The notes under the pieces are model-generated. The model did not search any database, was not told where the DNA came from, and saw only the letters and a list, made by a program, of their open reading frames with translations. Positions 23,911 through 33,727 of a stretch of 52,610 bases of DNA are shown in pieces (position 1 is the stretch's first letter; every line of letters starts with the position of its first letter). This DNA comes from Bradyrhizobium macuxiense (GTDB taxonomy: Bacteria; Pseudomonadota; Alphaproteobacteria; Rhizobiales; Xanthobacteraceae). The position numbers and the translations under genes were made by a program. The DNA lies in NCBI RefSeq assembly GCF_001542415.1, contig NZ_LNCU01000120.1:170916-223525 (forward strand), written 5' to 3'.

Positions 23911-24969
23911 TTACTCCGCGACCGTCTGCACGACGTTGCCGACCGGGCGGCCCGCTGTGTTCGGTTTCTCGATCTTGGTCATCATCGCATCGTATTCAGG
24001 CAGCGTCTCTAGCTGGGTCTTCGGCTTCATCCAGACCACCTTGTAGCCGCCCGCCTTCAGCCGGCGCAGCAGCGTCGGCAGGGCTTGCGCGGTGTGCTTC
24101 TGCAGATCGTGCATCAGGATGATGCCCTTGCCCTGCTTCTCGAGCTTGGTCATCACGTTCGTGGTCACCTCGTCCGCGCTCTTCGACTTGAAGTCGTTGG
24201 AGTCGACGTCGACCGAGAACATCGCGATGTTGCGGGAGCCGAGATAGGCCGTCGTCGCCGGCGTGTGGGCCAGTGCCGGGAAGCGGAAGAACGGAGCGGG
24301 GTCGGTGCCGAGCGCGATCTTCACCGCGCTGAAACCCTTCTCGATCTCGTCCTTGGCCTGCTGCTCGGTGATCTTCTTGTTCGCCAGATGCGCATGCGAC
24401 CAGGTGTGGGCACCGATGGTGTGGCCGGCGGCTAGCACCTGGCGGAGGATATCAGGATGATAGGTGGTGTGCAGGCCGATCGGGAAGAACACCGCCTTGG
24501 TGCATTCATCCGCCAGCGCCTTGAGCACGGCCGGCGTGGTCGGCCACGGACCGTCGTCGAAGGTCAGCACAACCTCCTTGTCGGTCAGGAAGTCGTATTG
24601 CTTGTACTGCAGGAAGCCGAAGCCGGGGCCGCCTGTGGTGTCGACCACGACGGTGCGGCTGACGCCGAGCGCATCGGGATTGGCGCAGGCCTGCTTGGGC
24701 GCGGCCGTGACCGGTGCGGGCACCGCCGCGGGGGCCGGAGCCGCAGCGGGCTGCGCGGTCGGGGCGGTGGCATCGGCGCGCTTCGACAGCGCGGCGGTGG
24801 TGTCGACGTCGTCCTTGGCCGCGCCCGCAGGCAGCGGATCGGGCGTACGGGCGGCCACAGTTTGCGGGGGAGAAGCGTCGGCGCGCGGGGAGGAGGTCCA
24901 GAACCACACTCCGGCGATCGCAACCGCCGCTACAAGACTGGCCAGCATCAGGCCCAACGCATTACGCAT
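23911..24969 (-). CDS. Membrane-anchored polysaccharide deacetylase
   Basis: A 352-residue protein. An N-terminal membrane helix (ALGLMLASLVAAVAIAGVW) is followed by a Pro/Ala-rich periplasmic linker (about 25-105), and then a NodB-type carbohydrate esterase 4 domain. Motif 1 is VVLTFDDGPWPTTP (catalytic Asp and metal Asp), motif 2 is HTWSHAHL (metal His pair, HxxxH), and later motifs are FFRFPALAHT and ILMHDLQ. It should remove N-acetyl groups from an envelope polysaccharide in the periplasm. ATG at 24969 (MRNALG) is preferred over upstream starts because it places the membrane helix at the N-terminus; GAGG lies about 12 bases upstream. A strong terminator follows. Confidence 0.9.
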   Translation of the reverse strand: MRNALGLMLASLVAAVAIAGVWFWTSSPRADASPPQTVAARTPDPLPAGAAKDDVDTTAALSKRADATAPTAQPAAAPAPAAVPAPVTAAPKQACANPDALGVSRTVVVDTTGGPGFGFLQYKQYDFLTDKEVVLTFDDGPWPTTPAVLKALADECTKAVFFPIGLHTTYHPDILRQVLAAGHTIGAHTWSHAHLANKKITEQQAKDEIEKGFSAVKIALGTDPAPFFRFPALAHTPATTAYLGSRNIAMFSVDVDSNDFKSKSADEVTTNVMTKLEKQGKGIILMHDLQKHTAQALPTLLRRLKAGGYKVVWMKPKTQLETLPEYDAMMTKIEKPNTAGRPVGNVVQTVAE

Positions 24970-25231
24970 CACTACACATTTCCTCAGAACTCGGGATACG
25001 CCACAGCTGTAACGAGCGATTAATGCCAACAAGGTCTTAACGCGGTCCCAACAAGGCGCCGGGAGTCCAAGAAAAAGAGCGCCTTGGCCTTGCGTGATAG
25101 CCGTCACAGTCCGGGCAGGCTATCTGCCGTCCGCGGCGGAAACCGCTTCACACTTTTCCGGATCATGCTTTAGTCTTACTGCGTCACGAGCGCCTAAGCC
25201 TTCATCTGAGAGGCTGTGAATCTCCGAAACC

Positions 25232-25318
25232 CGTCATTGCGAGGAGCGATAGCGACGAAGCAATCCATGTTTCCACGTATGCCGCACGATGGATTGCTTC
25301 GCTTCGCTCGCAATGACG
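25232..25318. repeat. Dispersed palindromic repeat, family A copy 1
   Basis: An imperfect long palindrome, cgtcattgcgaggagcga at one end and its complement ending caatgacg at the other, with aagcaatcca/tggattgctt inside. Close copies occur at 37516-37599 and 39855-39940. It resembles REP/BIME-type elements of rhizobial genomes. Confidence 0.85.
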
Positions 25319-25396
25319 AGGATGGCGGTCACCCCAAGGACCTTGTGACGCAGTAAGATTAGAACCCGGCGTCGCATTCCTTAGAGGCTTTGAGAG

Positions 25397-25612
25397 ATGA
25401 CCAGATTTCTGCTTGCCATTGTTCCGCTGGTTCTCGTGGCGTCCGCCGCGTCGGCGCAGCAGCAGGGGCGTGATGCCTGCACGCGCGATGCCACGCGGTT
25501 CTGCCGCGCCCATCTCAATGATGGCGACCAGGCCGTGCTGGCTTGCCTGCAGGAGCACCGCGGCCGCCTGACCAAGGCCTGCCAGCGCACGCTGGCCGAG
25601 CACGGGCAGTAA
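25397..25612 (+). CDS. Small periplasmic cysteine-rich-repeat protein
   Basis: A 71-residue exported protein with a signal peptide (MTRFLLAIVPLVLVASAASA). The mature part has four Cys in the spacing of the cysteine-rich repeat family (DACTRDATRFCRAH, AVLACLQEH, LTKACQRTL). The function is not known. ATG at 25397; only a weak GAGAG precedes it. It is convergent with the MFS gene to its right, with a palindromic repeat between them. Confidence 0.75.
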   Translation: MTRFLLAIVPLVLVASAASAQQQGRDACTRDATRFCRAHLNDGDQAVLACLQEHRGRLTKACQRTLAEHGQ

Positions 25613-25621
25613 TTCTGTCGC

Positions 25622-25702
25622 CGTCATTCCGGGGCGCGCGACAGCGCGAACCCGGAATCTCGAGATTCCGGGTTCATCGCTGACGCGATGCGCCGGAATG
25701 AC
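25622..25702. repeat. Dispersed palindromic repeat, family B
   Basis: Ends cgtcattccgg and ccggaatgaca are complementary, and an inner hairpin pairs aacccggaatct with agattccgggtt. It fills the gap between two convergent genes, so it may also act as a bidirectional terminator. Confidence 0.75.
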
Positions 25703-25710
25703 AGTGGGGA

Positions 25711-27390
25711 CTACGTGCTGCTGCCCGCCGCGGTCGCGATCACCGGGAGGACTTCGGTTGCGGCGCGGTCCGGCGTCTCTTCCTTCCAGCGCACCGATCC
25801 GAACGGACGCTCCAGCATCCGGCGCACCCGGATCGGTTCGGCGCCGATGTGGAAGTTGGCCGCCTTCTGATGCAATTCCCGCTCGATCTGGGTGGCGCGG
25901 TTGCGCTGGCGCAGGAAGTCGAGCCAGGTCGGGCAGTGATAGCGCTCGGTCCAGAGCTCGGGATCGGCGATGTCGCGCGCGATCGACCAGCCATAGGCGC
26001 CGTTGCGCTGCCGGCTCAGCTGCACATCCTGCATCACATTGTGGAAGGCGCGGGCGTTGTCCTGCGCCACGCGATACTCGATCTCGACCACCAGCGGCCC
26101 GCTGCGCCCGGTGAGTTGCAGCCGCACCTCGGGATCCGCGAGCGCCTCCGCGGCCGCCTCGTTGCGGGCGCCGACCGGCGGCATCCTGAGCCAGATGCCG
26201 AGCAGCGGCGACAGCAGCATCAGGCCGGCGGAGATCAACAGCGCGATCTCGACACCAGCGACATCGGTGATGCGGCCCCAGCCCCAGCTTCCGATCGCGA
26301 TGCCGCCTGCGATCGAGGCCTGGAAGGCGGCAAGCGAGCGGCCCGCCACCCAGCGCGGCGCCGAGAGCTGCACGCCGATATTGAACAGCGCGACCGCGAG
26401 CATCCACGCCGCGCCGGCAATGACCAGTGCGGCGGCCGTGATCACCGGCTGCTTGCTCAGCGCAACGCCTGCGATAGCGCCGCCCATCATCAGCGTGCAG
26501 GCGCGGATCGCGGCCTCGCCGCTGAGACGGCGCCTGATCTCGCTGATGTTGAGCGCGCCGATCACGGCGCCCATGCCGAACGCGCCGAGCATGATGCCGT
26601 AGGTCTGCGCGCCGCCGTGCAGCAGGTCGCGCGCCACCAGCGGCATCAGTGCCGAGACCGAGCCGCCGATGATGCCGGTGACCATGGTGCGGGTCAGCAC
26701 GATCTTGATCGACGGCGAATTGGTGATGTAGCGCACACCAGAGACGATGGCGCGGTTCAGCCGCTCGCGTGGCAGCCGCGACGGCTCGCTGACGCGATTC
26801 CACAGGAACAGCACCACCAGCAGCGGCAGATACAGCACGGCGTTGGCAGCGAACGCCGCAACCGCGCCGGCTGCCGCAACTACGATGCCGCCGATCGCAG
26901 GCCCGAAGCTGCGTGCGATATTGTAGCTGATGCCGTTGAGCGCGACGGCGGCGGGCAGCGTTTCGGTCGGCACCTGCTCGCTGACCGAAGACTGCCAGGC
27001 CGGCCCGAACAGCGCCATGCCGCTGCCGACGACGAAGCACAGCGCGAGCAGGATGTTCGGCGTCACCAGATTGAGCCATGCCAGCACCGTCAGCGTGGTG
27101 GCGCCGGAGAGCGCGATCGCCAGCGACACCAGCGCGACGATGCGGCGGTCATGCATGTCGGCGATGGCGCCGGCCGGCATCGAGATCAACATCACCGGCA
27201 GCATGAGCGCGGTCTGCACCAGCGCGACCTTGTCGGCCTCCGGCGTCATCTGCGTCATGGCCCAGGCGGCGCCGACCCCCTGGATCAGGATGCCCAGATT
27301 GGAGAGGAGGCTGGCGAGCCAGATCCGTCTGAAAATTGAGTGCCGCAACGGCGCAGTGATACTGTCGGTACGCGTCGACGGTTCGGTCAT
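25711..27390 (-). CDS. MFS exporter with C-terminal ABM-like domain
   Basis: A 559-residue inner-membrane transporter of the EntS-like MFS_3 family. About 12 hydrophobic segments span residues 20-400, and the loop after helix 2 has GAIADMHDRRIV, the MFS signature region. The last 150 or so residues are soluble and resemble a dimeric alpha-beta barrel of antibiotic-biosynthesis-monooxygenase type (VVEIEYRVAQDNARAFHNVM, ELWTERYHCPTWLDFLRQ). It probably exports a small molecule by proton antiport; the substrate is unknown. Start at ATG 27390. The gene is divergent from the Tat-exported hydrolase at 27529. Confidence 0.87.
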   Translation of the reverse strand: MTEPSTRTDSITAPLRHSIFRRIWLASLLSNLGILIQGVGAAWAMTQMTPEADKVALVQTALMLPVMLISMPAGAIADMHDRRIVALVSLAIALSGATTLTVLAWLNLVTPNILLALCFVVGSGMALFGPAWQSSVSEQVPTETLPAAVALNGISYNIARSFGPAIGGIVVAAAGAVAAFAANAVLYLPLLVVLFLWNRVSEPSRLPRERLNRAIVSGVRYITNSPSIKIVLTRTMVTGIIGGSVSALMPLVARDLLHGGAQTYGIMLGAFGMGAVIGALNISEIRRRLSGEAAIRACTLMMGGAIAGVALSKQPVITAAALVIAGAAWMLAVALFNIGVQLSAPRWVAGRSLAAFQASIAGGIAIGSWGWGRITDVAGVEIALLISAGLMLLSPLLGIWLRMPPVGARNEAAAEALADPEVRLQLTGRSGPLVVEIEYRVAQDNARAFHNVMQDVQLSRQRNGAYGWSIARDIADPELWTERYHCPTWLDFLRQRNRATQIERELHQKAANFHIGAEPIRVRRMLERPFGSVRWKEETPDRAATEVLPVIATAAGSST

Positions 27391-27528
27391 ATCCGGTTCC
27401 GTGGGACCTGCTATGGCTTGCTGATGATTCCGGCAGCATCAACTGATGCCTGCGAAAAGCGTGCCCTGTCCAGCAATTCCCGGCACAAGGCACAGCTAAA
27501 GGACTGAAAGGCTTGGGGGAAGGGGACC

Positions 27529-28899
27529 ATGGACCTGTCGCGACGGACGATTCTGAAGGGGGCCGGCGCCCTGTCCCTGCTCGGGAGCCGCCTCGGCACC
27601 TCGGCCCTGGCGCAACCGGCGCCTGCGGGGCCAGGCGCGGACCTCCCGCCGATCCTGTTCGTCCACGGCAATGGCGATCAGGCGCCGCTCTGGGTCACGA
27701 CGATCTGGCGGATGGAATCCAACGGCGTGCCGCGCGAGAGACTGTTCGCGATCAATTTCACCGATCCGCTGGCGCGCACCGACGACAAGGTGGAGCAGGC
27801 CAACCGCTCCTCGACGGAGGACCAGCGCCGCGAGCTCGGCGAGGCGATCGCCGCGCTGAAGCAGAGAGCCGGCGCCGCGCGCGTCGCGCTGGTCGGCAAT
27901 TCGCGCGGCGGCTACGCGATCCGCAATTACATCAAGAACGGCGGTGGCGGCGACGTCAGCCATGCCGTGCTCTGCGGCACACCGAACCATGGCGTGTATG
28001 CCTGGGACGACGGGCTCGGCAACGAGTTCAACGGCCGCGGCCCGTTCCTGCGTGGTCTGAACGACGGCGACAGCGAAGTGACGGCGGGCACCGCGTTCCT
28101 GACGCTGCGCAGCGACGGGCTCGACAAATTCGCCCAGGCCGATGGCCGCTTCGTCGGCAAGTCCGGAACGCCCACCAACGTCACGGCCGATGGACCTGCC
28201 CTGAAGGGCGCCACCAACCTGGTGCTCGGCGCCCTCGATCATCGCGAGACCGCGTATCATCCGCGCGCCTTCCGCGAGATCTACAAATTCATCGCAGGTC
28301 GTGAGCCTTCGCGGATCGACATCGTGCCGGAGCCGACGGTGAAGTTGAGTGGCCTCGTCACGGCCACGCCCGGCGGCGTGCCGACCAATCGTCCGGTGTC
28401 GGGCGCGTCGGTCGACATCTATCGTGTCTCGGCAGACACGGGCGAACGCATCGGCGGACCGCTGCACAGCTCGCAAACCAGCGCGGACGGCCGCTGGGGC
28501 CCGGCGCAGGTCGATCCCTCCTGGCCGCTCGAATTCGTGCTGACCTCGCCCGGCGCGCTGACGACGCATGTCTATCGCTCGCCGTTCCCGCGCTCGTCCG
28601 ACATCGTGCATCTGCGCGCGGCGCGGCCGCTCCTGCCTGCCGATGCCGGTGCGGGCGCCATCGTGCTGATGTCGCGGCCGCGCGGCTATTTCGGCCTGCC
28701 GCGCGATATCGTGCTGCTCGACGGCAAGGAGCCTTCCGACGTGAAGCCGGGTGTGCCGACGGATTCGGTGACGACGCTGCGGCTGCCGGCGGCGGAGGTC
28801 GGCCGTCCGGTGGTCGGCGTCTTCAACCTGGAGCGGATCGTGGCGCGGACCTGGCCGGCATCGGAGAACCGGATTGCGATTGCCGAGCTGACCTACTAG
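27529..28899 (+). CDS. Tat-exported alpha/beta hydrolase
   Basis: A 456-residue protein with a twin-arginine signal (MDLSRRTILKGAGALSLLGS), so it is exported folded. Residues about 42-260 form an alpha/beta hydrolase: PPILFVHGNGDQ, the nucleophile elbow VGNSRGGYA (Ser in GNSRG), LCGTPNHGVYAW, and LVLGALDHRETAYHP, which may supply the catalytic His. The remaining 190 residues are beta-rich, with ASVDIYRVSADTG as in carboxypeptidase-regulatory-like domains. A lipase or esterase acting in the periplasm is likely; the substrate is unknown. ATG at 27529 is preceded by GGGGGAAGGGG. Confidence 0.85.
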   Translation: MDLSRRTILKGAGALSLLGSRLGTSALAQPAPAGPGADLPPILFVHGNGDQAPLWVTTIWRMESNGVPRERLFAINFTDPLARTDDKVEQANRSSTEDQRRELGEAIAALKQRAGAARVALVGNSRGGYAIRNYIKNGGGGDVSHAVLCGTPNHGVYAWDDGLGNEFNGRGPFLRGLNDGDSEVTAGTAFLTLRSDGLDKFAQADGRFVGKSGTPTNVTADGPALKGATNLVLGALDHRETAYHPRAFREIYKFIAGREPSRIDIVPEPTVKLSGLVTATPGGVPTNRPVSGASVDIYRVSADTGERIGGPLHSSQTSADGRWGPAQVDPSWPLEFVLTSPGALTTHVYRSPFPRSSDIVHLRAARPLLPADAGAGAIVLMSRPRGYFGLPRDIVLLDGKEPSDVKPGVPTDSVTTLRLPAAEVGRPVVGVFNLERIVARTWPASENRIAIAELTY

Positions 28900-28978
28900 C
28901 TCTTGTTGTGGTCCGTGCCTTCACGGCGCCGGGATTGCGTGCCTGGATCTGTTGTCGCGATAGACTGGAGCGAGGACC

Positions 28979-30364
28979 ATGAGCATAGCCGAAGTCTACG
29001 ACATGACGGTCACGCGGCAGCCTTTGGTGCCGCCGGCCCCGCCACGCGCGCCCGACGACATGACCGCACTCCAGCGAATGCGGGTGATGCGCAACTCACC
29101 GATCGAGACCTGGGGCAAGCGCGCATACCAGGACGACATCGTCCAGGGCCGCTTCCTCAGCCACAGCAGTTTCATCTTCAACACGCCGGATGCGATCCGG
29201 CATGTGCTGGTCGACAATTACGAGAACTACAGCCGCACGCCCGCCGGCCTTCGCGTGCTGCGCCCGATGCTCGGCCAGGGACTTCTGATCGCCGAGGGGC
29301 GCGCGTGGAAACATCAACGCCGCACGCTGGCGCCGGCGTTCACGCCGCGCGCGGTGATGACGCTCGTGCCCACCATGATCGCGGCGACCGACGAGACGAT
29401 CGCCAAGCTGAAGGCTGCGAGCAACGGGCCGGTCGATCTGCGCGAGGCGATGCAGCGGATGACGCTCGAGATCGCCGGCCGCACCATGTTCTCGTTCGGC
29501 ATGGAGCGTCACGGCGCCACGCTACGCGACTTCGTCATGGAGTATGGCGACACGCTGGCCCGGCCGCATATGCTGGACCTGATCCTGCCGCTCGGCTGGC
29601 CGACCCCGCAGGATTTCCGCCGCGCCCGCTTCCGAAAGCGCTGGACAGCATTCGTCGGCCAGCTGATGGCCGAGCGCCGCGCCGCCGGGAAGAGCGACAA
29701 CGGGCCGGCCCGCGACCTGTTCGACCTGATGCAGGCCGCGCGCGATCCCGAAACCGGCGATGCTTTCACCGATGCCCAGCTCGGTGACCAGGTCGCGACC
29801 ATGATCCTGGCAGGTCACGAGACGACAGCGACCGCGCTGTTCTGGGCTCTCTATCTGTTGGCGCTGGATTCCGCGACGCAGGAACAGCTGGCAGCAGAAG
29901 TCAGGAGCGTGGCGGCAGCTGGCACGCTCGACCTTGAGAGCCTGAAATTCACCCGCGCGGTGATCGACGAGACCATGCGGCTTTATCCGCCGGCATTTCT
30001 GATCGCGCGCGCCGCCGGTGGTCCCGACACCATCGCGGGCCTTCCGGTCAGGAAGCATGACGTGATCCTGATCGCGCCGTGGCTGTTGCATCGCCACGAA
30101 AAGTTGTGGCGCGATCCTAATGCGTTCGTGCCGGCGCGATTCATGACCGGAACGCCGCCTGATCGCTTTGCCTATCTGCCGTTCGGCGTCGGCCCGCGCG
30201 TCTGCATCGGCGCGCATTTTGCGCTGGTCGAAGCGACGCTCGCGCTTGCGAAGATCATCGGCACATTCCGCATCGCACTGGCGGACAAGGAGCCGGTGAT
30301 CCCGATCGGCGTGGTGACGACCCAGCCGGACCGCTCTCCGATGTTCGCAATCACGCCGCGTTAG
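28979..30364 (+). CDS. Cytochrome P450
   Basis: A 461-residue P450 monooxygenase. The I-helix oxygen-binding motif is AGHETTATALFW, the K-helix ExxR is ETMRLYPP, and the heme-binding loop is FGVGPRVCIGAHFAL with the axial Cys. Full family length, soluble, with no membrane anchor. The best resemblance is to bacterial P450s of the CYP4/CYP102-like group that act on fatty acids or other lipids, but the substrate cannot be told from sequence. ATG at 28979 follows GGAGCGAGGA. A separate ferredoxin or reductase is not encoded nearby. Confidence 0.93.
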   Translation: MSIAEVYDMTVTRQPLVPPAPPRAPDDMTALQRMRVMRNSPIETWGKRAYQDDIVQGRFLSHSSFIFNTPDAIRHVLVDNYENYSRTPAGLRVLRPMLGQGLLIAEGRAWKHQRRTLAPAFTPRAVMTLVPTMIAATDETIAKLKAASNGPVDLREAMQRMTLEIAGRTMFSFGMERHGATLRDFVMEYGDTLARPHMLDLILPLGWPTPQDFRRARFRKRWTAFVGQLMAERRAAGKSDNGPARDLFDLMQAARDPETGDAFTDAQLGDQVATMILAGHETTATALFWALYLLALDSATQEQLAAEVRSVAAAGTLDLESLKFTRAVIDETMRLYPPAFLIARAAGGPDTIAGLPVRKHDVILIAPWLLHRHEKLWRDPNAFVPARFMTGTPPDRFAYLPFGVGPRVCIGAHFALVEATLALAKIIGTFRIALADKEPVIPIGVVTTQPDRSPMFAITPR

Positions 30365-30556
30365 CCCTTGCGCGACGACCTGCGGGTGCTCATCTAAACC
30401 TGACGCGATCAGGTTGAACTTCGTCGCACTTCGGCTTTGCGCTCGGGCGCGATCCCTGCGCAAACGCTTTACGTCTGTTGCAACGTCACACGGCTTCACA
30501 TTTTTGCGCTAGAATGATGCGGCCCCTCCGGGGCCGGATCACGCTTGAGGTCCACC

Positions 30557-31966
30557 ATGAGCGATACGCAGGCCCAATTCGCAGTCCTCAGGCAGACGGC
30601 TGATCCGGCCGTCGCCGACGCCATGCAGCAGCTGATCATCGATGGTCATGATCGCGAGCTCAATCGCATCAACCTGCTGGACTTCTCCAACCGCACCGGA
30701 CTCGATCAGGAGAAGGTGATCTCCGGCTTCCTGCATGCCTCGCGGCTCGGCCTGTTCGACATGAGCTGGAACGTGCTGTGCCCGGGCTGCGGCGGCGTGC
30801 TCGACGCGCACGCGACGCTGAAGTCGCTGCGCCACGACGACTACAATTGCGCACTGTGTGCCTGCGGCTATGAGGCGTCCGTAGATGAACTGGTCGAAGT
30901 CGCTTTCACGGTCAGTCCGCGGGTCCGCCGGATCGCAGCACACGATCCCAACACACTGCCGATCTGGGAATATTTCCGGCAAATGTTCTGGAGCTCGGGC
31001 ATTGACCTCGACGAAGGCTCGCTTTCGACTCTGATCAACGAAGTGACGCTCGAGGGACTCGAGCTGCCACCCGGCGAGAAAGCGATCCTGTCGCTCCATC
31101 TGCCCAACGAATTCGTCATCGTGTTCGAGCCGGTGACGCATTCGGCGCACTTCTTTGCCGTTGAAGGCGAGCCGACCACCGAGCGTCAGCAGTTTTCGGT
31201 CGCGTTCAACAAACTGCAGGCGCCGACCGGCACCTCGACCATGCGACCGGGGCCGCTGCGGCTCTCGCTGGAGAACCAGGCGGACGTTCGCGTGCTGCCC
31301 TCAGTCTGGATCGCGGGTGAGCCGCTGCACAAGCTGCTCGGCAAGCGCAAGCCGATCCTCACCGCGAAGCGGATGTTGTCGAACCAGACTTTTCGCGATG
31401 TGTTCAAGGCCGACAATCTCAACGTCGACCAGCGGCTGAAGATCACCGCGCTGACCTTCCTGTTCACCGATCTCAAGGGCTCCACGGCGCTCTATGAGCG
31501 TGTCGGCGATCTCGCCGCGTTCGATCTGGTGCGCGCGCATTTCCATGCGCTGCTCGAGATCATCGCGTCCCAGCACGGTGCTGTCGTGAAGACCATCGGC
31601 GATGCGGTGATGGCGACGTTCATCAAGCCGGAAGACGCGCTGTCGGCGGGCTTGCGCATGCGCGCCGCGATGAAGAAGCTCAATGCCGAGCGCGGCAGGG
31701 AGGATCTGATTGTCAAGATCGGCATTCACGAAGGTCCCTGCCTGGCAGTGATGCTGAACGAACGGCAGGACTATTTCGGGCAGACTGTGAACATCGCATC
31801 GCGGGTGCAGAGCCTGTCGACGTCGCAGGAAATTCATCTCACCCAGCCGGTGATGGAATCGCCGGAGGTCGCGGGCATTCTGGATCGCGCGGCAATCAAG
31901 CCGATCCAGAAGGAGGCGGCGCTGCGCGGAATCGCCGACAAGCTCGTGGTCTACGAGATACCGTAG
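30557..31966 (+). CDS. Class III adenylate/guanylate cyclase
   Basis: A 469-residue soluble protein. The N-terminal 270 residues (DUF5939-like) include a Cys cluster LCPGCGG, CALCACG that may bind zinc. The C-terminal cyclase homology domain starts at LTFLFTDLKGST (first metal Asp) and includes GAVVKTIGDAVMATF (second metal Asp), KIGIHEG and FGQTVNIASRV. It should make cAMP or cGMP from the NTP; the residues that choose ATP or GTP were not examined. ATG at 30557 is used because TTGAGG lies just upstream; an in-frame ATG four codons earlier lacks this. Confidence 0.9.
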   Translation: MSDTQAQFAVLRQTADPAVADAMQQLIIDGHDRELNRINLLDFSNRTGLDQEKVISGFLHASRLGLFDMSWNVLCPGCGGVLDAHATLKSLRHDDYNCALCACGYEASVDELVEVAFTVSPRVRRIAAHDPNTLPIWEYFRQMFWSSGIDLDEGSLSTLINEVTLEGLELPPGEKAILSLHLPNEFVIVFEPVTHSAHFFAVEGEPTTERQQFSVAFNKLQAPTGTSTMRPGPLRLSLENQADVRVLPSVWIAGEPLHKLLGKRKPILTAKRMLSNQTFRDVFKADNLNVDQRLKITALTFLFTDLKGSTALYERVGDLAAFDLVRAHFHALLEIIASQHGAVVKTIGDAVMATFIKPEDALSAGLRMRAAMKKLNAERGREDLIVKIGIHEGPCLAVMLNERQDYFGQTVNIASRVQSLSTSQEIHLTQPVMESPEVAGILDRAAIKPIQKEAALRGIADKLVVYEIP

Positions 31967-32073
31967 TCGAGATTGCCGAAACGTAATGCTTTTGCGGGAA
32001 CCGACGCCGATTGCGCCGGTTCTGTTTCCGCGCCATATAGATTTTCATCAGGCTTCATTCAACAGAGAGAGCG

Positions 32074-32577
32074 ATGCTCGACGGACTCCGCCAATTCATT
32101 GCCGATATCGTGTCCCCCGATGCGCAGACCGATCGGACCTTCGACGATAGCGATTATCGTCTGGCGGCGACCGCGCTGCTGGTTCACGTCGTGTCGCTGG
32201 ACGGCGAGCCGACCGAGGTCGAGAAGCGCAAGCTGCACAGCTTGATCGAGAGCCGTTTCCAGCTCGATCCCGGCACTGCGGGCAAGCTGATCGCCTCGGC
32301 TATGCGGGTCGAGGGCGAGGCGGTCGATCTCTATCACTTTACCAGTGTGATCATGCGTTCGGTGAACGAGGAGGGACGGCTGCGCATCGTCGAGATGATG
32401 TGGGAATTGGTCTATGCCGACGGCCAGGTCAGCGAGTTCGAGGACAACGTGGTCTGGCGTGCGGCGGACCTGCTCGGCATTTCCTCGCGCGACCGCATCG
32501 ATCTCAAGCATCGCGTCGCCGAGAAACAGGCGGAGCTGCCGAAAGGCCCGTGGGGCACGGCGGACGCGGCAATCTGA
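32074..32577 (+). CDS. TerB-like protein
   Basis: A 167-residue soluble protein of the TerB/COG4103 family. It is all-helical with two acidic repeats typical of TerB: VHVVSLDGEPTEVEKRKLHS and ELVYADGQVSEFEDNVVW, which together form a metal-binding site in the family. Members are linked to tellurite resistance or to stress-sensing complexes, but most chromosomal copies have no assigned role. Start at ATG 32074 with AGAGAG upstream. It is a lone gene between the cyclase and an SDR. Confidence 0.85.
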   Translation: MLDGLRQFIADIVSPDAQTDRTFDDSDYRLAATALLVHVVSLDGEPTEVEKRKLHSLIESRFQLDPGTAGKLIASAMRVEGEAVDLYHFTSVIMRSVNEEGRLRIVEMMWELVYADGQVSEFEDNVVWRAADLLGISSRDRIDLKHRVAEKQAELPKGPWGTADAAI

Positions 32578-32813
32578 CACGCCCCCCGATTGGGCCCGGA
32601 CATCATCTCACCAACGTCACAGATGACGAAACTTTAATGTGCGTTGTGGCATGCCGTGATCATGGGCGATGCGCCTGAAATCCCGGCGTTTCATTCCAGG
32701 CGTGCGCACGGCCGCTTGTCGACATGCTTACGGGTGGCTTGCGTCCCACCGCATGCCTATGCTCTCGTCGCACCCGTTCGAGACCTCTCTGGAATTTGAA
32801 ATAAGAGTTTATC

Positions 32814-33593
32814 GTGACCGAGCGTGTGACGCTGATTACCGGGGCATCGGCGGGCATAGGCACCGAACTGGCGCGCGTATTTGCATCGAATGGTCACCGT
32901 GTGGCGCTGGTGGCGCGGCGTGCCGATCGCCTGAAAGCGCTCGCTGATGAGCTCAGCGGCAAGGGCAGCGCAGCGCCGATCGTGATCCCTTGCGATCTCC
33001 AGGAGCCGGACGCCGGCGACAGGATCGCGAAGGCGCTGACCGAGGCCGGGGTCGAGATCGAGTATCTCGTCAACAATGCCGGCTTTGGCCTGTTCGGCCT
33101 CGCCGTCAAAAGCGATCGCGCAGAGCAGCTCAATATCATCACGGTCAACATCCGCGCGCTGACCGATCTGTCGCTGCGCTTTGCCGACCAGCTGATCCGC
33201 AACCGCGGCGGCATCCTCAATCTCGGCTCGATCGCCGGATTCCTGCCGGGGCCCGGCATGGCGGTCTACTACGCCAGCAAGGCCTATGTGCTGTCGTTCT
33301 CGGAGGCGCTGCGCTGCGAACTGGCGCCGCAGGGCGTGCGCGTCACTGTAGTATGCCCCGGTCCCGTGCCGTCCGAGTTCCAGGCACGTGCCGGCTTTGC
33401 GCCCGGTTTCGATTCCGCCATCCTTGACGTTTCGCCGGCGAAGGTCGCCCAGCAGGCCTATCGTGGCTTGATGGCCAACAAGCGCGCCGTGTTGCCCGGC
33501 CCCTTCATCAAGCTCGTGCCGTTCCTGCTCCGCCTGTTTCCGCGCTCCTTCATTCTGACCGCGGTCGGCGGTTTTCAGCTCCGCAAGCGGTGA
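32814..33593 (+). CDS. Short-chain dehydrogenase/reductase
   Basis: A 259-residue SDR. It shows the NAD(P)-binding motif TGASAGIG, the NNAG motif in YLVNNAGFG, and the active site Ser (LNLGSIAGF) and Tyr-Lys in VYYASKAY. The Arg-rich VARRADRL after strand 2 suggests NADPH. The C-terminus (PFLLRLFPRSFIL) is hydrophobic and may touch the membrane. Start at GTG 32814 with AAGAG nearby. The substrate is unknown. Confidence 0.9.
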   Translation: MTERVTLITGASAGIGTELARVFASNGHRVALVARRADRLKALADELSGKGSAAPIVIPCDLQEPDAGDRIAKALTEAGVEIEYLVNNAGFGLFGLAVKSDRAEQLNIITVNIRALTDLSLRFADQLIRNRGGILNLGSIAGFLPGPGMAVYYASKAYVLSFSEALRCELAPQGVRVTVVCPGPVPSEFQARAGFAPGFDSAILDVSPAKVAQQAYRGLMANKRAVLPGPFIKLVPFLLRLFPRSFILTAVGGFQLRKR

Positions 33594-33727
33594 TCTGATC
33601 CCTGTTGTTTTCAGATTGTTTCTGGCCCGGGCCTTGCTTCGGGAGCGTGCGGGCGTGCGCAAGCTCACACGATATTAAGAATCACTTAGCTATGCTCTCG
33701 CCTTACGTGCCGAATCCTTAAGCAGAG

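Noticed and set aside
25849..27339. A long + strand frame opposite the MFS gene
   Set aside because: Rich in His/Arg/Asp repeats with no family, an antisense shadow.
30515..30540. Hairpin ggcccc/ggggcc before the cyclase gene as a terminator of the P450 gene
   Set aside because: Short stem with no T run on either strand, 150 bases from the P450 stop; not supported.
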